NCBI RefSeq assembly: GCF_025751555.1
Contig: NZ_JAOWLB010000007.1
Coordinates: 62,001 to 126,000 of the forward strand
Reading direction: 5' to 3'
Source of the DNA: Ruegeria aquimaris
GTDB lineage: Bacteria; Pseudomonadota; Alphaproteobacteria; Rhodobacterales; Rhodobacteraceae
Length of the DNA: 64,000 bases
Shown: positions 35,758-44,251 of the stretch, one piece after another
Layout: the number at the start of each line of letters is the position of its first letter
How positions within the stretch are numbered: the first letter of the stretch is position 1
Notes under the pieces: generated by a model
The model's database searches: none
What the model was told of the DNA's origin: nothing
The model's input: only the letters and a program-made list of their open reading frames with translations
Translations under genes and position numbers: made by a program

Positions 35758-36846
35758 TCAGGTGAACAGGATCACGTTGCGTTTGGCGCTTCCGGTGCGG
35801 GTGTCGGCAATGGCTTCGTTGATCTGTTCCAGCGTCCAGCGGCCCGAGATCAGTTCGTCCAGTTTCAGGCGGCCCTGCTGGTAGAGGTCGATCATCCACG
35901 GGATATCGCGCTGGATCACCACATCGCCCATCTTGGACCCGATGAAGCCATGGCCCTGGAAAGAGGCGCCCATCGGCTCGTATTGCGCCATGCCGCCGGA
36001 ATGCGGCATGCCGATCATTACCACCCGGCCGCCCCAGCCCAGGTATTTCGGCGCCTCGTCATAGGCGCGCACGGCACCAACGGTGACCAGCACCGCATCG
36101 GCACCGCGCCCGCCAAGCGCCTTGTAGGCCGCGCGCCAGGGTTTCGGACCGGTCGCCAGCACGCCGTGGGTGGCGCCGAACGCGCGGGCGATTTCCAGCT
36201 TCTCTTCGGTCATGTCCACGGCCACGATGCGGCGCGCTCCCGCGATGCGAGCCCCCTGAATCGCATTCAGCCCGACGCCGCCTGCACCGATCACCACCAC
36301 ATCCTGCCCGGCGCGCAGTTGCGCGGCATTGACCGCCGCGCCAACCCCGGTGATCACCCCGCAGGAGAGCAGACAGGCCACGTCCCGACCCATGTCGGCG
36401 GGGATCTTCACGATCTGGCGCTGGCTGACCACCACCTTTTCGGCAAATGCGCCGCAGGCCATGGCCTGGAGCAGCGGTTGGTCGTCGGCGGTTCTGAGCG
36501 GCCCTTTCACCCCGTCATAGGGGCTTTCGCAGATGGTGGGCTTGCCCCCAGCGCAATTGGGGCAGGTGCCGCAGGACCGGATCAGGGTCACCACCACCGG
36601 ATCACCAATCTCGAACCCCTGCACGCCGGTGCCCACCGCGCTGATGGTTCCCGCCGCCTCGTGCCCATAGACAGCGGGCAAATGCCCGCCCCACGCGCCC
36701 TCGGCATAGGAAATATCGGAATGGCAGATCGCAACGGCGTCCAGCGTCACCTCGACCTCGCCGGTTCCGGGCGGGGCCAGCAGTATCTCCTCGATCACCA
36801 AGGGTTCCTTGAACGCGCGGCATACGGCGGCTCGGATGGTCTGCAT
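35758..36846 (-). CDS. Zinc-dependent alcohol dehydrogenase
   Basis: A 362-residue medium-chain dehydrogenase. Catalytic zinc ligands are Cys41 (ICHSD), His62 (YGHEAAG) and Cys162; structural zinc ligands are Cys92, Cys95, Cys98 and Cys106 (CGTCPNCAGGKPTIC). A Rossmann GAGGVGLNA follows. It is of the class III/aryl-alcohol-like branch. I placed the start at ATG 36846, since GACAGG lies 3-4 nt upstream; longer starts run into unconserved sequence. It is followed by the enolase-superfamily gene and preceded, 86 nt away, by an MFS gene. Confidence 0.92.
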   Translation of the reverse strand: MQTIRAAVCRAFKEPLVIEEILLAPPGTGEVEVTLDAVAICHSDISYAEGAWGGHLPAVYGHEAAGTISAVGTGVQGFEIGDPVVVTLIRSCGTCPNCAGGKPTICESPYDGVKGPLRTADDQPLLQAMACGAFAEKVVVSQRQIVKIPADMGRDVACLLSCGVITGVGAAVNAAQLRAGQDVVVIGAGGVGLNAIQGARIAGARRIVAVDMTEEKLEIARAFGATHGVLATGPKPWRAAYKALGGRGADAVLVTVGAVRAYDEAPKYLGWGGRVVMIGMPHSGGMAQYEPMGASFQGHGFIGSKMGDVVIQRDIPWMIDLYQQGRLKLDELISGRWTLEQINEAIADTRTGSAKRNVILFT

Positions 36847-36932
36847 ACCTGTCTTCTCCCCGAATTGTCCTGCCGACAGGGTGAACGCTTGGGGTCCACG
36901 CTGCAAGGCGGAAACCGGCAGATACGTTTGTG

Positions 36933-38132
36933 TTACGCGGCGGCAGTTCTGGTGCGCAGAAAGATCACCAGCCCGCCCGCCATCAGGGCCAGCGCAACCA
37001 GAAACGGCGCGCCGGGCAAATAGATCGGCGCATCCGGCCCGGTGAACCGGGCGAATACGCTGGCCATCAACAGGGGCGAGACGATCATCGACAGGGCATG
37101 TACCGCCGTCATCACGCCCTGCAACGCGCCCTGCTGGTCATCGGCCACGCTGCGCGACATGATCGCCTGCAAGGCGGGCGGCACGATCGCACCCATCGCG
37201 GTAATCGGGATCAGGATCAGCGCCAGCGCGCCGCTGCTGATAAAGGCCAGCGCGCCGAACCCGGCAAAGTCGAACACCTGGCCCCAGATCACCGTGCGCC
37301 TCTCGCCGATGCGGCGGGTGATATGTGGCAGCAGTCCGCCTTGGACGACGGCCATCAGGAACCCGAAGATCGCCAGCGACAGGCCGATCATGCGTGGCGA
37401 CCAGCCGAACCGTTCCTGCGAGAAATAGGACCAGATCGCGGGATAGACGTAGATCGCCACGGAATAGAGGAAATAGGCCCACAACAGCCCCTTGAGGCCG
37501 GGCACCTTGCCCAGCATCCGGAACGCGCCTAGCGGATTGGCGCTGGACCAGTTGAAAGGCCGACGGTTGGCGTCGGTCACCGTCTCGTTCATCACAAACA
37601 AGCCAAGGACGAAGTTCAGCCCGGCCAGCATTGCCGCCGCCCAGAACGGGGCACGCGTACCGAACTCGCCCAACAGCCCGCCGACCAGTGGCCCCAGAAC
37701 AAAGCCTGCGCCGAAGGCCGCGCCCAGCAGGCCGAACCGGGCGGCCTTCTGCTCCGCCGAGGAGACGTCGGCCATGTAAGCTGCGGCAGTGGAATGGGTG
37801 GCGGCGGTGATGCCGCCCGCCAGCCGCCCCAGCAGCAAAAGCCAGATCGTCCCGGCCAGAGCCATCACCACATAGTCGAGCGCCATGACGAAAAGTGAAA
37901 CCAATAGCACCGGCCGCCGTCCGACCGCATCGCTGAGGCTGCCGACCGCCGGGGCAAAGAGGAACTGCATCGCCGCGAAAGCCGTGCTGAGGATACCGCC
38001 CCAGAAGGCGGCATCGGCCAGCGTGCCGCCCTGCACCTCGACGATCAGGTCGGGCATGATCGGCATGATCAGGCCAATACCCATCGCGTCGATCATCACC
38101 GTGATCAGGATAAAGAGGAAAGGCAGCCGCAT
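36933..38132 (-). CDS. MFS transporter, TetA/multidrug type (DHA1)
   Basis: A 399-residue protein with about 12 membrane spans and the MFS motif A in loop 2-3 (GSLSDAVGRRPVLL). The N-terminal VMIDAMGIGLIMPIMPDL and the motif C-like GPLVGGLLGEFG match the TetA/TCR family of drug:H+ antiporters. Such proteins are common in alphaproteobacteria without giving tetracycline resistance, so the natural substrate is unknown. It is 60 nt downstream of pcaB on the same strand, but a functional link is unclear. Confidence 0.88.
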   Translation of the reverse strand: MRLPFLFILITVMIDAMGIGLIMPIMPDLIVEVQGGTLADAAFWGGILSTAFAAMQFLFAPAVGSLSDAVGRRPVLLVSLFVMALDYVVMALAGTIWLLLLGRLAGGITAATHSTAAAYMADVSSAEQKAARFGLLGAAFGAGFVLGPLVGGLLGEFGTRAPFWAAAMLAGLNFVLGLFVMNETVTDANRRPFNWSSANPLGAFRMLGKVPGLKGLLWAYFLYSVAIYVYPAIWSYFSQERFGWSPRMIGLSLAIFGFLMAVVQGGLLPHITRRIGERRTVIWGQVFDFAGFGALAFISSGALALILIPITAMGAIVPPALQAIMSRSVADDQQGALQGVMTAVHALSMIVSPLLMASVFARFTGPDAPIYLPGAPFLVALALMAGGLVIFLRTRTAAA

Positions 38133-38192
38133 TCTGAACCGTCCGGTTTAGTTTCCCGGACACTAGCCGGGGGCCCGGCGGTTGCAAACCCT

Positions 38193-39530
38193 CTATTCCA
38201 GGGTCAACTCCCGGACACGCGCGGCAAAGGCGCGGGCCTCTTCCGGTGCGCTGCCCATTTGCCGAGCGGGGTCGGTCAGGGCGATGGCATCCAGCTGCGG
38301 CCAGTCGCGGGCGATCACCTGCTTCAGCGGGGTGCCCGTGTCGGCGGCCTCTTTGCACAGGGCCTTGGTTCTGGCCTGCGCCTCGGGGCGTGGCATCAGC
38401 CCGGCCAGCGCAAAGCTCAGCGCCTCGGCATGGATCAGGTCGAGGCCCCCGGTCAGGGCATCGGCCATCGCCTTTGCGTCAGGCTTCAGCCCTTCGCTCA
38501 GCCCCACAGCCGTCTGTGCCGCCGCCGCAGCGCCCAGCACGATCTGCGGCAGGCACATCCATTCGGTGAACCAGGCCGCCCCGTCGCGTTGGTGACGGTG
38601 CATGGCCGCGCCATGCAGAACCGCCAGCAGCCCGGCGCCCTGCCGGGCCAGCGCCACCATAACGGCGGGACCGACCGGATTCTGTTTCTGCGGCATGGTG
38701 GACGACGAGCCGCCCATGCCAAGAGAAACCTCTCCAATGCCGGTCTGGCTCAGTTCGGTCAGATCCTCGCCCATCTTGCCAAGCGCCAGTCCGACGCGGA
38801 TGAACCAGTTCGCCAGTCGCAGGACCGGGGTACGGTCGGTGTGCCAGCTGCGGCCGGGATCGCCGAGATTGAGCAGCCTGGCCAGCGCCGCCCTTGTTTC
38901 GGCAGCCTTGGGGCCAAGCGCAGAAGAGGTGCCTGTCGCGCCGGACAAAGAGACCACAATGCAGGCGCGGCGTAGACCCGGCAGTTCAGACAAGAGACCG
39001 ATCAAAGGCTCACCCCATGCGGCGACCAAGGCGCCGAAACTGGTGGGGGTCGCATGTTGACCATAGGTGCGCGCGGCCATGGGCAGGTCGGCATGGGTCT
39101 CGGCCAGACCAGCCAGCGCGGTGAGGATCTGGCCCAGATCACGTTCTACCACGGATACCGCCTGACGCAGCCGCAGCATCAGGCCGGTGTCGAGGATATC
39201 CTGCGAGGTCGCGCCCCAATGCACGTATTGCGCATGTTCGGGGGCCTGCATCTCGGTTCGAAAGGCTGTGACCAGCGCCGGAACCGAGACGCCATTGGCG
39301 CCCGTCGCCTGTGCCAGTGCGCCGGGGTCGAGGTGAATTTCCATCGCCGCGCGCTGGATTGCGCCTGCGCTCTCCTTGGGGATCACGCCCAACTCGCCCT
39401 GCGCCTTGGCCAGCATCCCTTCGGTCAGCAGCATGGCACGCAGTTCCGCCCCGTCGGTGAACAGGCGCCCGACCTCGGCGGTCGGGAAAAGGCGCGCAAG
39501 ATGCGCGCTGTCAAAGACCGATGCGGCCAT
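38193..39530 (-). CDS. pcaB: 3-carboxy-cis,cis-muconate cycloisomerase
   Basis: A 445-residue fumarase/aspartase-superfamily enzyme. The signature GGSSSTMPQKQNPV and the active-site region QYVHWGATSQDILDTG are intact. It lactonises 3-carboxymuconate in the protocatechuate branch of the beta-ketoadipate pathway. It overlaps the upstream hydrolase gene by 1 nt and is preceded by pcaD in the same unit. The other pca genes (pcaHG, pcaC, pcaQ) are not in the window. Confidence 0.93.
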   Translation of the reverse strand: MAASVFDSAHLARLFPTAEVGRLFTDGAELRAMLLTEGMLAKAQGELGVIPKESAGAIQRAAMEIHLDPGALAQATGANGVSVPALVTAFRTEMQAPEHAQYVHWGATSQDILDTGLMLRLRQAVSVVERDLGQILTALAGLAETHADLPMAARTYGQHATPTSFGALVAAWGEPLIGLLSELPGLRRACIVVSLSGATGTSSALGPKAAETRAALARLLNLGDPGRSWHTDRTPVLRLANWFIRVGLALGKMGEDLTELSQTGIGEVSLGMGGSSSTMPQKQNPVGPAVMVALARQGAGLLAVLHGAAMHRHQRDGAAWFTEWMCLPQIVLGAAAAAQTAVGLSEGLKPDAKAMADALTGGLDLIHAEALSFALAGLMPRPEAQARTKALCKEAADTGTPLKQVIARDWPQLDAIALTDPARQMGSAPEEARAFAARVRELTLE

Positions 39531-40243
39531 CAGAACTGTCCTTCGATCCGGGTCAGCAGACGCGCCAGCCCTTGCGGGTCGGCAAAGAACGGCGAGTGAG
39601 AGCTGTTCATGACATGAACCCGGTCCGATGGCCAGTCCGCGGTCATCTCCTCTTGATACTCGGGCGGAATGGTCCGGTCGTCGGTGCAGCGGATATAGGC
39701 CTTGGGCACCCCGTGATAGCGATCGGTCACGGTGAGGGGCGTATTTTGCGGTTTGATCGCCTGCGGGCAGAGGCGCGGTTGCGCGTAAAGCACCCGCTCG
39801 GGCGGGCAGTCGTGATAGAACAGCGCCGGTACCTGTTCGGGATCGACGGTAAAGGACAGGCCGTCGTCGGATTTAACCACCGCCTGCAACAGCGGTTGCC
39901 GCTTGGCCCGCTTGCGCATTTCGACCATCGACAGGCCCGAGATCGGGACATAGGCGCACAGGTAGATCAGCCCGCGCATCGCCTGCGGGTCATGTTCCGC
40001 CGCCGCGCTGATCGGGTAGCCACCCCAGCTGTGCCCCACGATCAACGTATCGGGGGTGCTGGCCTCCAGCACCGCGTCGCGACAGCCCTCCAGTGTAACC
40101 TCGGCGATTGGTGTCACGTCGGATCCGTGGCTGGGCATGTTGATCGCGCGTGCGGTATGGCCGCGTTCTTGCAAGGCGGGGATCAGGTCGCGCCAGCACC
40201 ACGCTCCGTGGCAGGATCCATGCACCAACAGGAAATCGGCCAT
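39530..40243 (-). CDS. Alpha/beta hydrolase of the plant methylesterase/hydroxynitrile lyase-like type
   Basis: A 237-residue hydrolase. The oxyanion motif LVHGSCHGAWCW and nucleophile GHSWGG (Ser72), with acid CTDDRTI and base NSSHSPF, place it in the SABP2/methylesterase-like group, which cleaves small esters. It lies between pcaD and pcaB, overlapping pcaB by 1 nt. That suggests it releases an aromatic acid from an ester before the beta-ketoadipate pathway. The substrate is an inference. Confidence 0.85.
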   Translation of the reverse strand: MADFLLVHGSCHGAWCWRDLIPALQERGHTARAINMPSHGSDVTPIAEVTLEGCRDAVLEASTPDTLIVGHSWGGYPISAAAEHDPQAMRGLIYLCAYVPISGLSMVEMRKRAKRQPLLQAVVKSDDGLSFTVDPEQVPALFYHDCPPERVLYAQPRLCPQAIKPQNTPLTVTDRYHGVPKAYIRCTDDRTIPPEYQEEMTADWPSDRVHVMNSSHSPFFADPQGLARLLTRIEGQF

Positions 40244-40258
40244 GTATGCTTCTCCTAC

Positions 40259-41047
40259 TCAGATATGACCCGTGTCGTGCAGGAACTGCACCAGCCGCGC
40301 GGCATAGTTTTCGGGCTGTTCCACACAGGGCAGGTGACCGGCCTTGCGGATCAGGTGGAATTGCGATCCCGGGATCAGGTCCACGGTTTCGCGCACCAGA
40401 TCGGGCGGTGTCGCGCCATCCTCATCCCCGGCGATACCCAGGCAGGGCAGGCGCAACCCGCTGGTGGGCGTGTAGAAATCGGTGCCGGAAATCGCCGCGC
40501 TGCATCCGGCATAACCCTGCGCCGGCTGCCGCACCAGCATGTTGCGCCACAGGCCCAGTTCGGGCGTGGCACGGAACCCGCGCGAGAACCAGCGTTCCAT
40601 CACCGCGTCGGCCAGCGATTCGATGCCACCCGACTGCACCGCGGCAATCCGCTGGTCCCACATCTCCTTGGTGCCGATCTTGGCGCCGGTATTCGACAGG
40701 ATCAGTGCGCGGACCTGATCGAGCCGCTTGACCGCCAATCCCTGACCGATCATGCCGCCGATGGACAGGCCCACGAAAAGGGCATCGCGCACCTCGAGCA
40801 TGTCGAGTAGCCGTTCGACATCGCGCACCAGCGCCCCCATCGTATAGGGCGCGGCGGGCGCATCGCTCAGCCCGTGGCCGCGCTTGTCGTAGCGGATGAG
40901 CTTAAGCCCGGCGGGCAGATAGGGCAGGATCGGGTCCCAGAGCCGCAAATCGGTGCCAAGAGAATTGGCAAACACCACCGGCGCGCCGTCTGGGTCGCCG
41001 TCGATTCTGTAATGCAGCCTTATGTCGCCAAGATCGGCAAATCGCAT
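40259..41047 (-). CDS. pcaD: 3-oxoadipate enol-lactonase
   Basis: A 262-residue alpha/beta hydrolase: FANSLGTDLRLWDPI, DKRGHGLSD, nucleophile GLSIGG (Ser95) and a C-terminal GHLPCVEQP histidine. Enol-lactonases of the protocatechuate pathway share these segments. It converts 3-oxoadipate enol-lactone to 3-oxoadipate. The start is ATG 41047; a longer frame upstream overlaps the promoter. It is the first gene of the unit with the methylesterase-like gene and pcaB. Confidence 0.92.
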   Translation of the reverse strand: MRFADLGDIRLHYRIDGDPDGAPVVFANSLGTDLRLWDPILPYLPAGLKLIRYDKRGHGLSDAPAAPYTMGALVRDVERLLDMLEVRDALFVGLSIGGMIGQGLAVKRLDQVRALILSNTGAKIGTKEMWDQRIAAVQSGGIESLADAVMERWFSRGFRATPELGLWRNMLVRQPAQGYAGCSAAISGTDFYTPTSGLRLPCLGIAGDEDGATPPDLVRETVDLIPGSQFHLIRKAGHLPCVEQPENYAARLVQFLHDTGHI

Positions 41048-41077
41048 GGCCTGTCTCCCCGTGTTTCTGGGACGCAG

Positions 41078-41106
41078 AGTATAAATTGACCCCAGGTCAG
41101 GTAAAG
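41078..41106 (-). promoter_or_regulatory. Candidate pca promoter with TGACC-N3-GGTCA dyad
   Basis: On the minus strand TTTACC (41105-41100) and TATACT (41083-41078) can serve as -35 and -10 with a 16-nt spacer. The perfect dyad TGACC-CCA-GGTCA (41087-41099) lies between them, a placement suited to repression. The regulator is unknown. Confidence 0.5.
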
Positions 41107-41149
41107 GCCTGTTGACGCCGCATGGCGTCAATTCGCCGGTGCCGAGCAA

Positions 41150-42124
41150 TCATGCAAAGCGCTCCAGCGCCCGCTGGAACAGGGCTGCGTCGACATTGCC
41201 CCCGGATGCGACCGCAATAACCGTATCGCCTTGCAATTCGCTGCCCCGGAACAGGGCCGAGGCCAAAGCCACCGCGCCGCCAGGTTCCAGCACGATTTTC
41301 AGCCGGAGAAACGCCAGCGCCATCGCATGCAGCGCCTCGTCCTCGCTCACCGCCAGCCCCGGTCCGCAAAGGCGTTGCAGGATCGGAAAGGTGATCTGCC
41401 CCGGTTGCGGGGTCAGGATGGCGTCGCAGATATTGCCGGTCTCGCTGGTGTTGCGGCTGATCGTCCCGCTGGCCAGCGAACGTCGGGTATCGTCGAACCC
41501 TTCGGGTTCGGCCGGCCTGACGCGCATATCGGGGGCGTGGTGGTGCAGGGCCAGAGCAACCCCCGAAGTCAGCCCGCCGCCGCCACAGCAGACCAGGACC
41601 TCGGCGCGTTTGACGCCCATTTCGGTTGCCTGCTGCGCAATTTCCAGACCGACGGTTCCCTGACCCGCGATCACCTGCGGCTCGTCATAGGGTTTGATCA
41701 GGGTCAAGCCGCGTTCACCTGCCAGAGTGGCCCCGATCTCCTCGCGGCTTTCACGGCCCCGGTCGTACAGCACGACCTCGGCCCCCAATGCACGGGTATT
41801 CTCGATCTTCAGCTTTGGCGCGTCCGATGGCATCACGATGACCGAGGATATACCGTGCAACGTGGCGGCATGGGCCACCCCCTGGGCGTGGTTGCCCGAG
41901 GAGAAGGCGATGACCCCACGGGCGCGGATCTCGGGATCGAGCGCCGAGATCGCCGACCAGGCACCGCGAAACTTGAAGCTGCCGGTATGTTGCAGGCACT
42001 CGGGCTTGACCAGCAGGCGCCGCCCGGCAATCTCGTCCAGAAAGGGCGAACTGAGCAGCGGCGTGCGGCGGGCATGGCCGGCAAGCCGCCTGGCGGCGGC
42101 TTCGATCATCTCAATGGAACTCAT
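41150..42124 (-). CDS. Threonine/serine dehydratase-like PLP enzyme (fold type II)
   Basis: A 324-residue enzyme. The PLP lysine is Lys51 in HTGSFKFRG, the substrate loop SSGNHAQG, and the glycine-rich phosphate loop CCGGGGLTSG. Family members include biodegradative threonine dehydratase, serine racemase and threo-3-hydroxyaspartate ammonia-lyase; no ACT domain is present, so it is not the feedback-regulated IlvA. It overlaps the upstream hydrolase by 4 nt. The three genes 43634 to 41150 are all coupled. The substrate is unresolved. Confidence 0.9.
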   Translation of the reverse strand: MSSIEMIEAAARRLAGHARRTPLLSSPFLDEIAGRRLLVKPECLQHTGSFKFRGAWSAISALDPEIRARGVIAFSSGNHAQGVAHAATLHGISSVIVMPSDAPKLKIENTRALGAEVVLYDRGRESREEIGATLAGERGLTLIKPYDEPQVIAGQGTVGLEIAQQATEMGVKRAEVLVCCGGGGLTSGVALALHHHAPDMRVRPAEPEGFDDTRRSLASGTISRNTSETGNICDAILTPQPGQITFPILQRLCGPGLAVSEDEALHAMALAFLRLKIVLEPGGAVALASALFRGSELQGDTVIAVASGGNVDAALFQRALERFA

Positions 42125-42948
42125 GCGGCCTCCAGAATGCGGCGGATGATGTCAAGCGATTGCGGTTCGTTCAGGAATGGTACATGCCCCCGGTCGGGCA
42201 CCTCTGCCGAAATCAGCCCCGGGTGGCGGCGGTGCATCTCGGTCAGTGTCCCGGCGCCCAGAATGTCGGAATTGGCTCCACGCACCACGCCGGTCGGAAT
42301 CCCGCGTAGCGCCTCGAAGAACATCCAGAGGTCCGGGATGGCACCCGCCGCTGCCTGCTCCAAAAGCGCCTTGTGCAAGCGGTCGTCATAGCGCAGCGCC
42401 AGACCGTTTTCGGTGGCCTCATACTGGATCTCGGCCTGCTTGCGCCAGACCTCCAGCGGAACGCCGGGAAATTGCGGTTCCATCGCGTCCTTGAGAACCA
42501 GCGCCGCCTGTTCATGGGTTTTCGAGACTGGCTTGCGGCCCACATATTCCATGATGCGGGCGATCCCCGAGGTTTCGATCACTGGACCCACATCGTTGAG
42601 GATGACCCCTGACAGGCGCTCGGGATGGCTGGCAGCAAGGGTCATGGCGATCATGCCGCCGCGCGAGGCGCCCAGCACAGTGACCTTTTCCAGCCCCAGA
42701 TGATCCAGCAGTTCAAGCGCGTCGTGCCCTTCGCGCAGTATATTGTAGTTCATGTAGTCGGGGTCATGATCCGAGCGACCCCGCCCCCGGTAATCCAGCC
42801 GGATCAGGCGCAGGTCGCGCACATGCGGGCGCAGGAATTCGAAATCGCGGCTGCACCGGGTCAGCCCGGCAAGGCACAGGAGCGGCGCGCCGCTGCCTTC
42901 GTCCTCGAAGTGGAGCCGCAGCCCGTCGCTTGTCTTGAAATCCGGCAT
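42121..42948 (-). CDS. Alpha/beta hydrolase
   Basis: A 275-residue hydrolase. The nucleophile is Ser95 in GASRGGM; LDYRGRGRSD and the C-terminal DRGHVPFLNEP histidine are seen. The substrate is not identifiable. It begins 1 nt into the stop of the dehalogenase gene and ends in the start of the dehydratase gene, so it is one translation-coupled unit with them. Confidence 0.88.
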   Translation of the reverse strand: MPDFKTSDGLRLHFEDEGSGAPLLCLAGLTRCSRDFEFLRPHVRDLRLIRLDYRGRGRSDHDPDYMNYNILREGHDALELLDHLGLEKVTVLGASRGGMIAMTLAASHPERLSGVILNDVGPVIETSGIARIMEYVGRKPVSKTHEQAALVLKDAMEPQFPGVPLEVWRKQAEIQYEATENGLALRYDDRLHKALLEQAAAGAIPDLWMFFEALRGIPTGVVRGANSDILGAGTLTEMHRRHPGLISAEVPDRGHVPFLNEPQSLDIIRRILEAA

Positions 42949-43634
42949 CACGCCTCCGCCAGCGCTGGTATGCCGGTCAGGTCCGACAGGATCGTGTCCG
43001 GGGTCCAGGGCAGGCGGTCCACCGGTTCGCCCGCGCGGTTCACCCAGGCGGTGCAAAAGCCGTATCCCGCGGCGGCGGCGGCATCCCAGCCGTTGGACGA
43101 CACGAAGAGGACCTCGTCCGGCGCACATCCGAACCGTTGCCCAACCAGGTCATAGACCCGTCTGTCGGGCTTGAAGATGCCCACGCTTTCGACCGACAGG
43201 ACATCATCCAGCACCGTGCCCAGCCCGGCTGATTGCACGGCGCCATCCAGCATGTCGGGCGACCCGTTCGACAGGATCGCGGTCTGCTTCCCCGCCGCCT
43301 TCAGCGCCTTGAGCATATCCGGCACCTCGGGATAGGCCTGAAGCTCCCAGTAAAGATCCAAGAGCCGCTGGCGCAGGGCTGGATCCCCGGCCAAGCCGAC
43401 CGCATCCAGCGCCCAGTCGAGGCCGTTCCGGGTCACCTCCCAGAAATCCGTATGCGCCCCGGTGATCGCGCGCAGCCAGCTGTATTGCAGCTGTTTCAAA
43501 CGCCAATGCGAGGCCAGCTGCGGCCAACAATCCTTCATCGCGGCATAGGCGGGTTCAGACGCCGCCTGACGGGCGGCGGCGGCCACGTCGAACAGCGTGC
43601 CATAGGCATCGAAGACGCAGGTCGTAATGGGCAT
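42948..43634 (-). CDS. Haloacid dehalogenase type II
   Basis: A 228-residue HAD-superfamily hydrolase. The nucleophile is Asp9 in FDAYGTLFD; LSNGSPDML, FKPDRRVYDL (lysine) and FVSSNGWDAAAAAGYGF match the L-2-haloacid dehalogenase group rather than phosphatases. It would convert (S)-2-haloacids into (R)-2-hydroxyacids. It overlaps the hydrolase gene by 1 nt. The start at ATG 43634 follows GAGGAACCC. Phosphatase activity on other substrates cannot be excluded. Confidence 0.9.
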   Translation of the reverse strand: MPITTCVFDAYGTLFDVAAAARQAASEPAYAAMKDCWPQLASHWRLKQLQYSWLRAITGAHTDFWEVTRNGLDWALDAVGLAGDPALRQRLLDLYWELQAYPEVPDMLKALKAAGKQTAILSNGSPDMLDGAVQSAGLGTVLDDVLSVESVGIFKPDRRVYDLVGQRFGCAPDEVLFVSSNGWDAAAAAGYGFCTAWVNRAGEPVDRLPWTPDTILSDLTGIPALAEA

Positions 43635-43695
43635 GGGTTCCTCCTGATTGCGGCGAAGGTTTGCACAGGTTTGAACCGGGTAAAAGGGGCCGGGG

Positions 43696-43723
43696 TTTAC
43701 ATTGGCGTGACAAACCCTAGGCT
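43696..43723 (+). promoter_or_regulatory. Candidate promoter of the FKBP gene
   Basis: TTTACA (43696-43701) and TAGGCT (43718-43723) are spaced by 16 nt, 34 nt before the start codon. The -35 match is good and the -10 match weak. Confidence 0.4.
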
Positions 43724-43757
43724 GGCCGTTCTTTCAGTGAAAAAAGGCAAGGACGGC

Positions 43758-44186
43758 ATGACCCAGATCAAACAAGGCGACACGGTACGCATCCACTACA
43801 CCGGAACTCTGCTCGACGGGAACACCTTCGACAGTTCCGAAGGGCGCGACCCGTTGCAGTTCGAGGTGGGGTCTGGCCAGATCATTCCCGGTCTCGACAA
43901 GGCGCTGCCCGGCATGCAGGTGGGCGAAAAGAAGCGGGTGGAGATTGCCTGTGTCGAGGCCTATGGCCCGCTCAATCCCGACGCCCGCCAGGCGATCCCG
44001 CGCGAGGGTATCCCCGATGACATCCCGCTGGAGCTTGGAACCCAGTTGCAGATGCAGGCGCCGGACGGCCGGGTCATCCCGGTTACCGTGGTCGAGGTGA
44101 CCGAGGCCACCGTGACGCTGGATGCAAACCACCCGCTGGCCGGTCAGGACCTGATCTTTGACATCGAAATCGTGTCGATCAATTAA
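43758..44186 (+). CDS. FKBP-type peptidyl-prolyl isomerase, SlyD-like
   Basis: A 142-residue protein with an N-terminal FKBP domain (RIHYTGTLLDGNTFDSSEGRDPLQF, IIPGLDKALPGMQVGEKKRVEI) interrupted by an insert-in-flap domain (PLNPDARQAIPREGI), as in SlyD/FkpA-type two-domain proteins. It lacks the metal-binding histidine-rich tail of SlyD. It aids folding in the cytoplasm. ATG 43758 has AAGGA in front (43748-43752). It stands alone between the dehalogenase unit and fabI, with its own terminator. Confidence 0.93.
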   Translation: MTQIKQGDTVRIHYTGTLLDGNTFDSSEGRDPLQFEVGSGQIIPGLDKALPGMQVGEKKRVEIACVEAYGPLNPDARQAIPREGIPDDIPLELGTQLQMQAPDGRVIPVTVVEVTEATVTLDANHPLAGQDLIFDIEIVSIN

Positions 44187-44190
44187 GCAG

Positions 44191-44220
44191 AAGGCCCTGC
44201 TTTCACAGAGCAGGGCCTTT
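44191..44220 (+). terminator. Intrinsic terminator of the FKBP gene
   Basis: AAGGCCCTGC (44191-44200) pairs with GCAGGGCCTT (44210-44219), with a 9-nt loop and TTTCTC after the stem. It lies 4 nt behind the stop codon, facing fabI. Confidence 0.85.
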
Positions 44221-44251
44221 CTCATCTCAGATGTTACGCGGCTCTGTGGCG

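Noticed and set aside
36933-38132. Tetracycline resistance determinant
   Set aside because: The MFS protein is of the TetA-like family but occurs without a TetR partner or mobile element; such housekeeping relatives are common, so resistance was not called.
41112-41131. TTGACGCC-GCAT-GGCGTCAA hairpin as terminator of the dehalogenase unit
   Set aside because: The stem is perfect but no T run follows on either strand, so I do not call it a terminator; it could be an mRNA-end hairpin or an operator.
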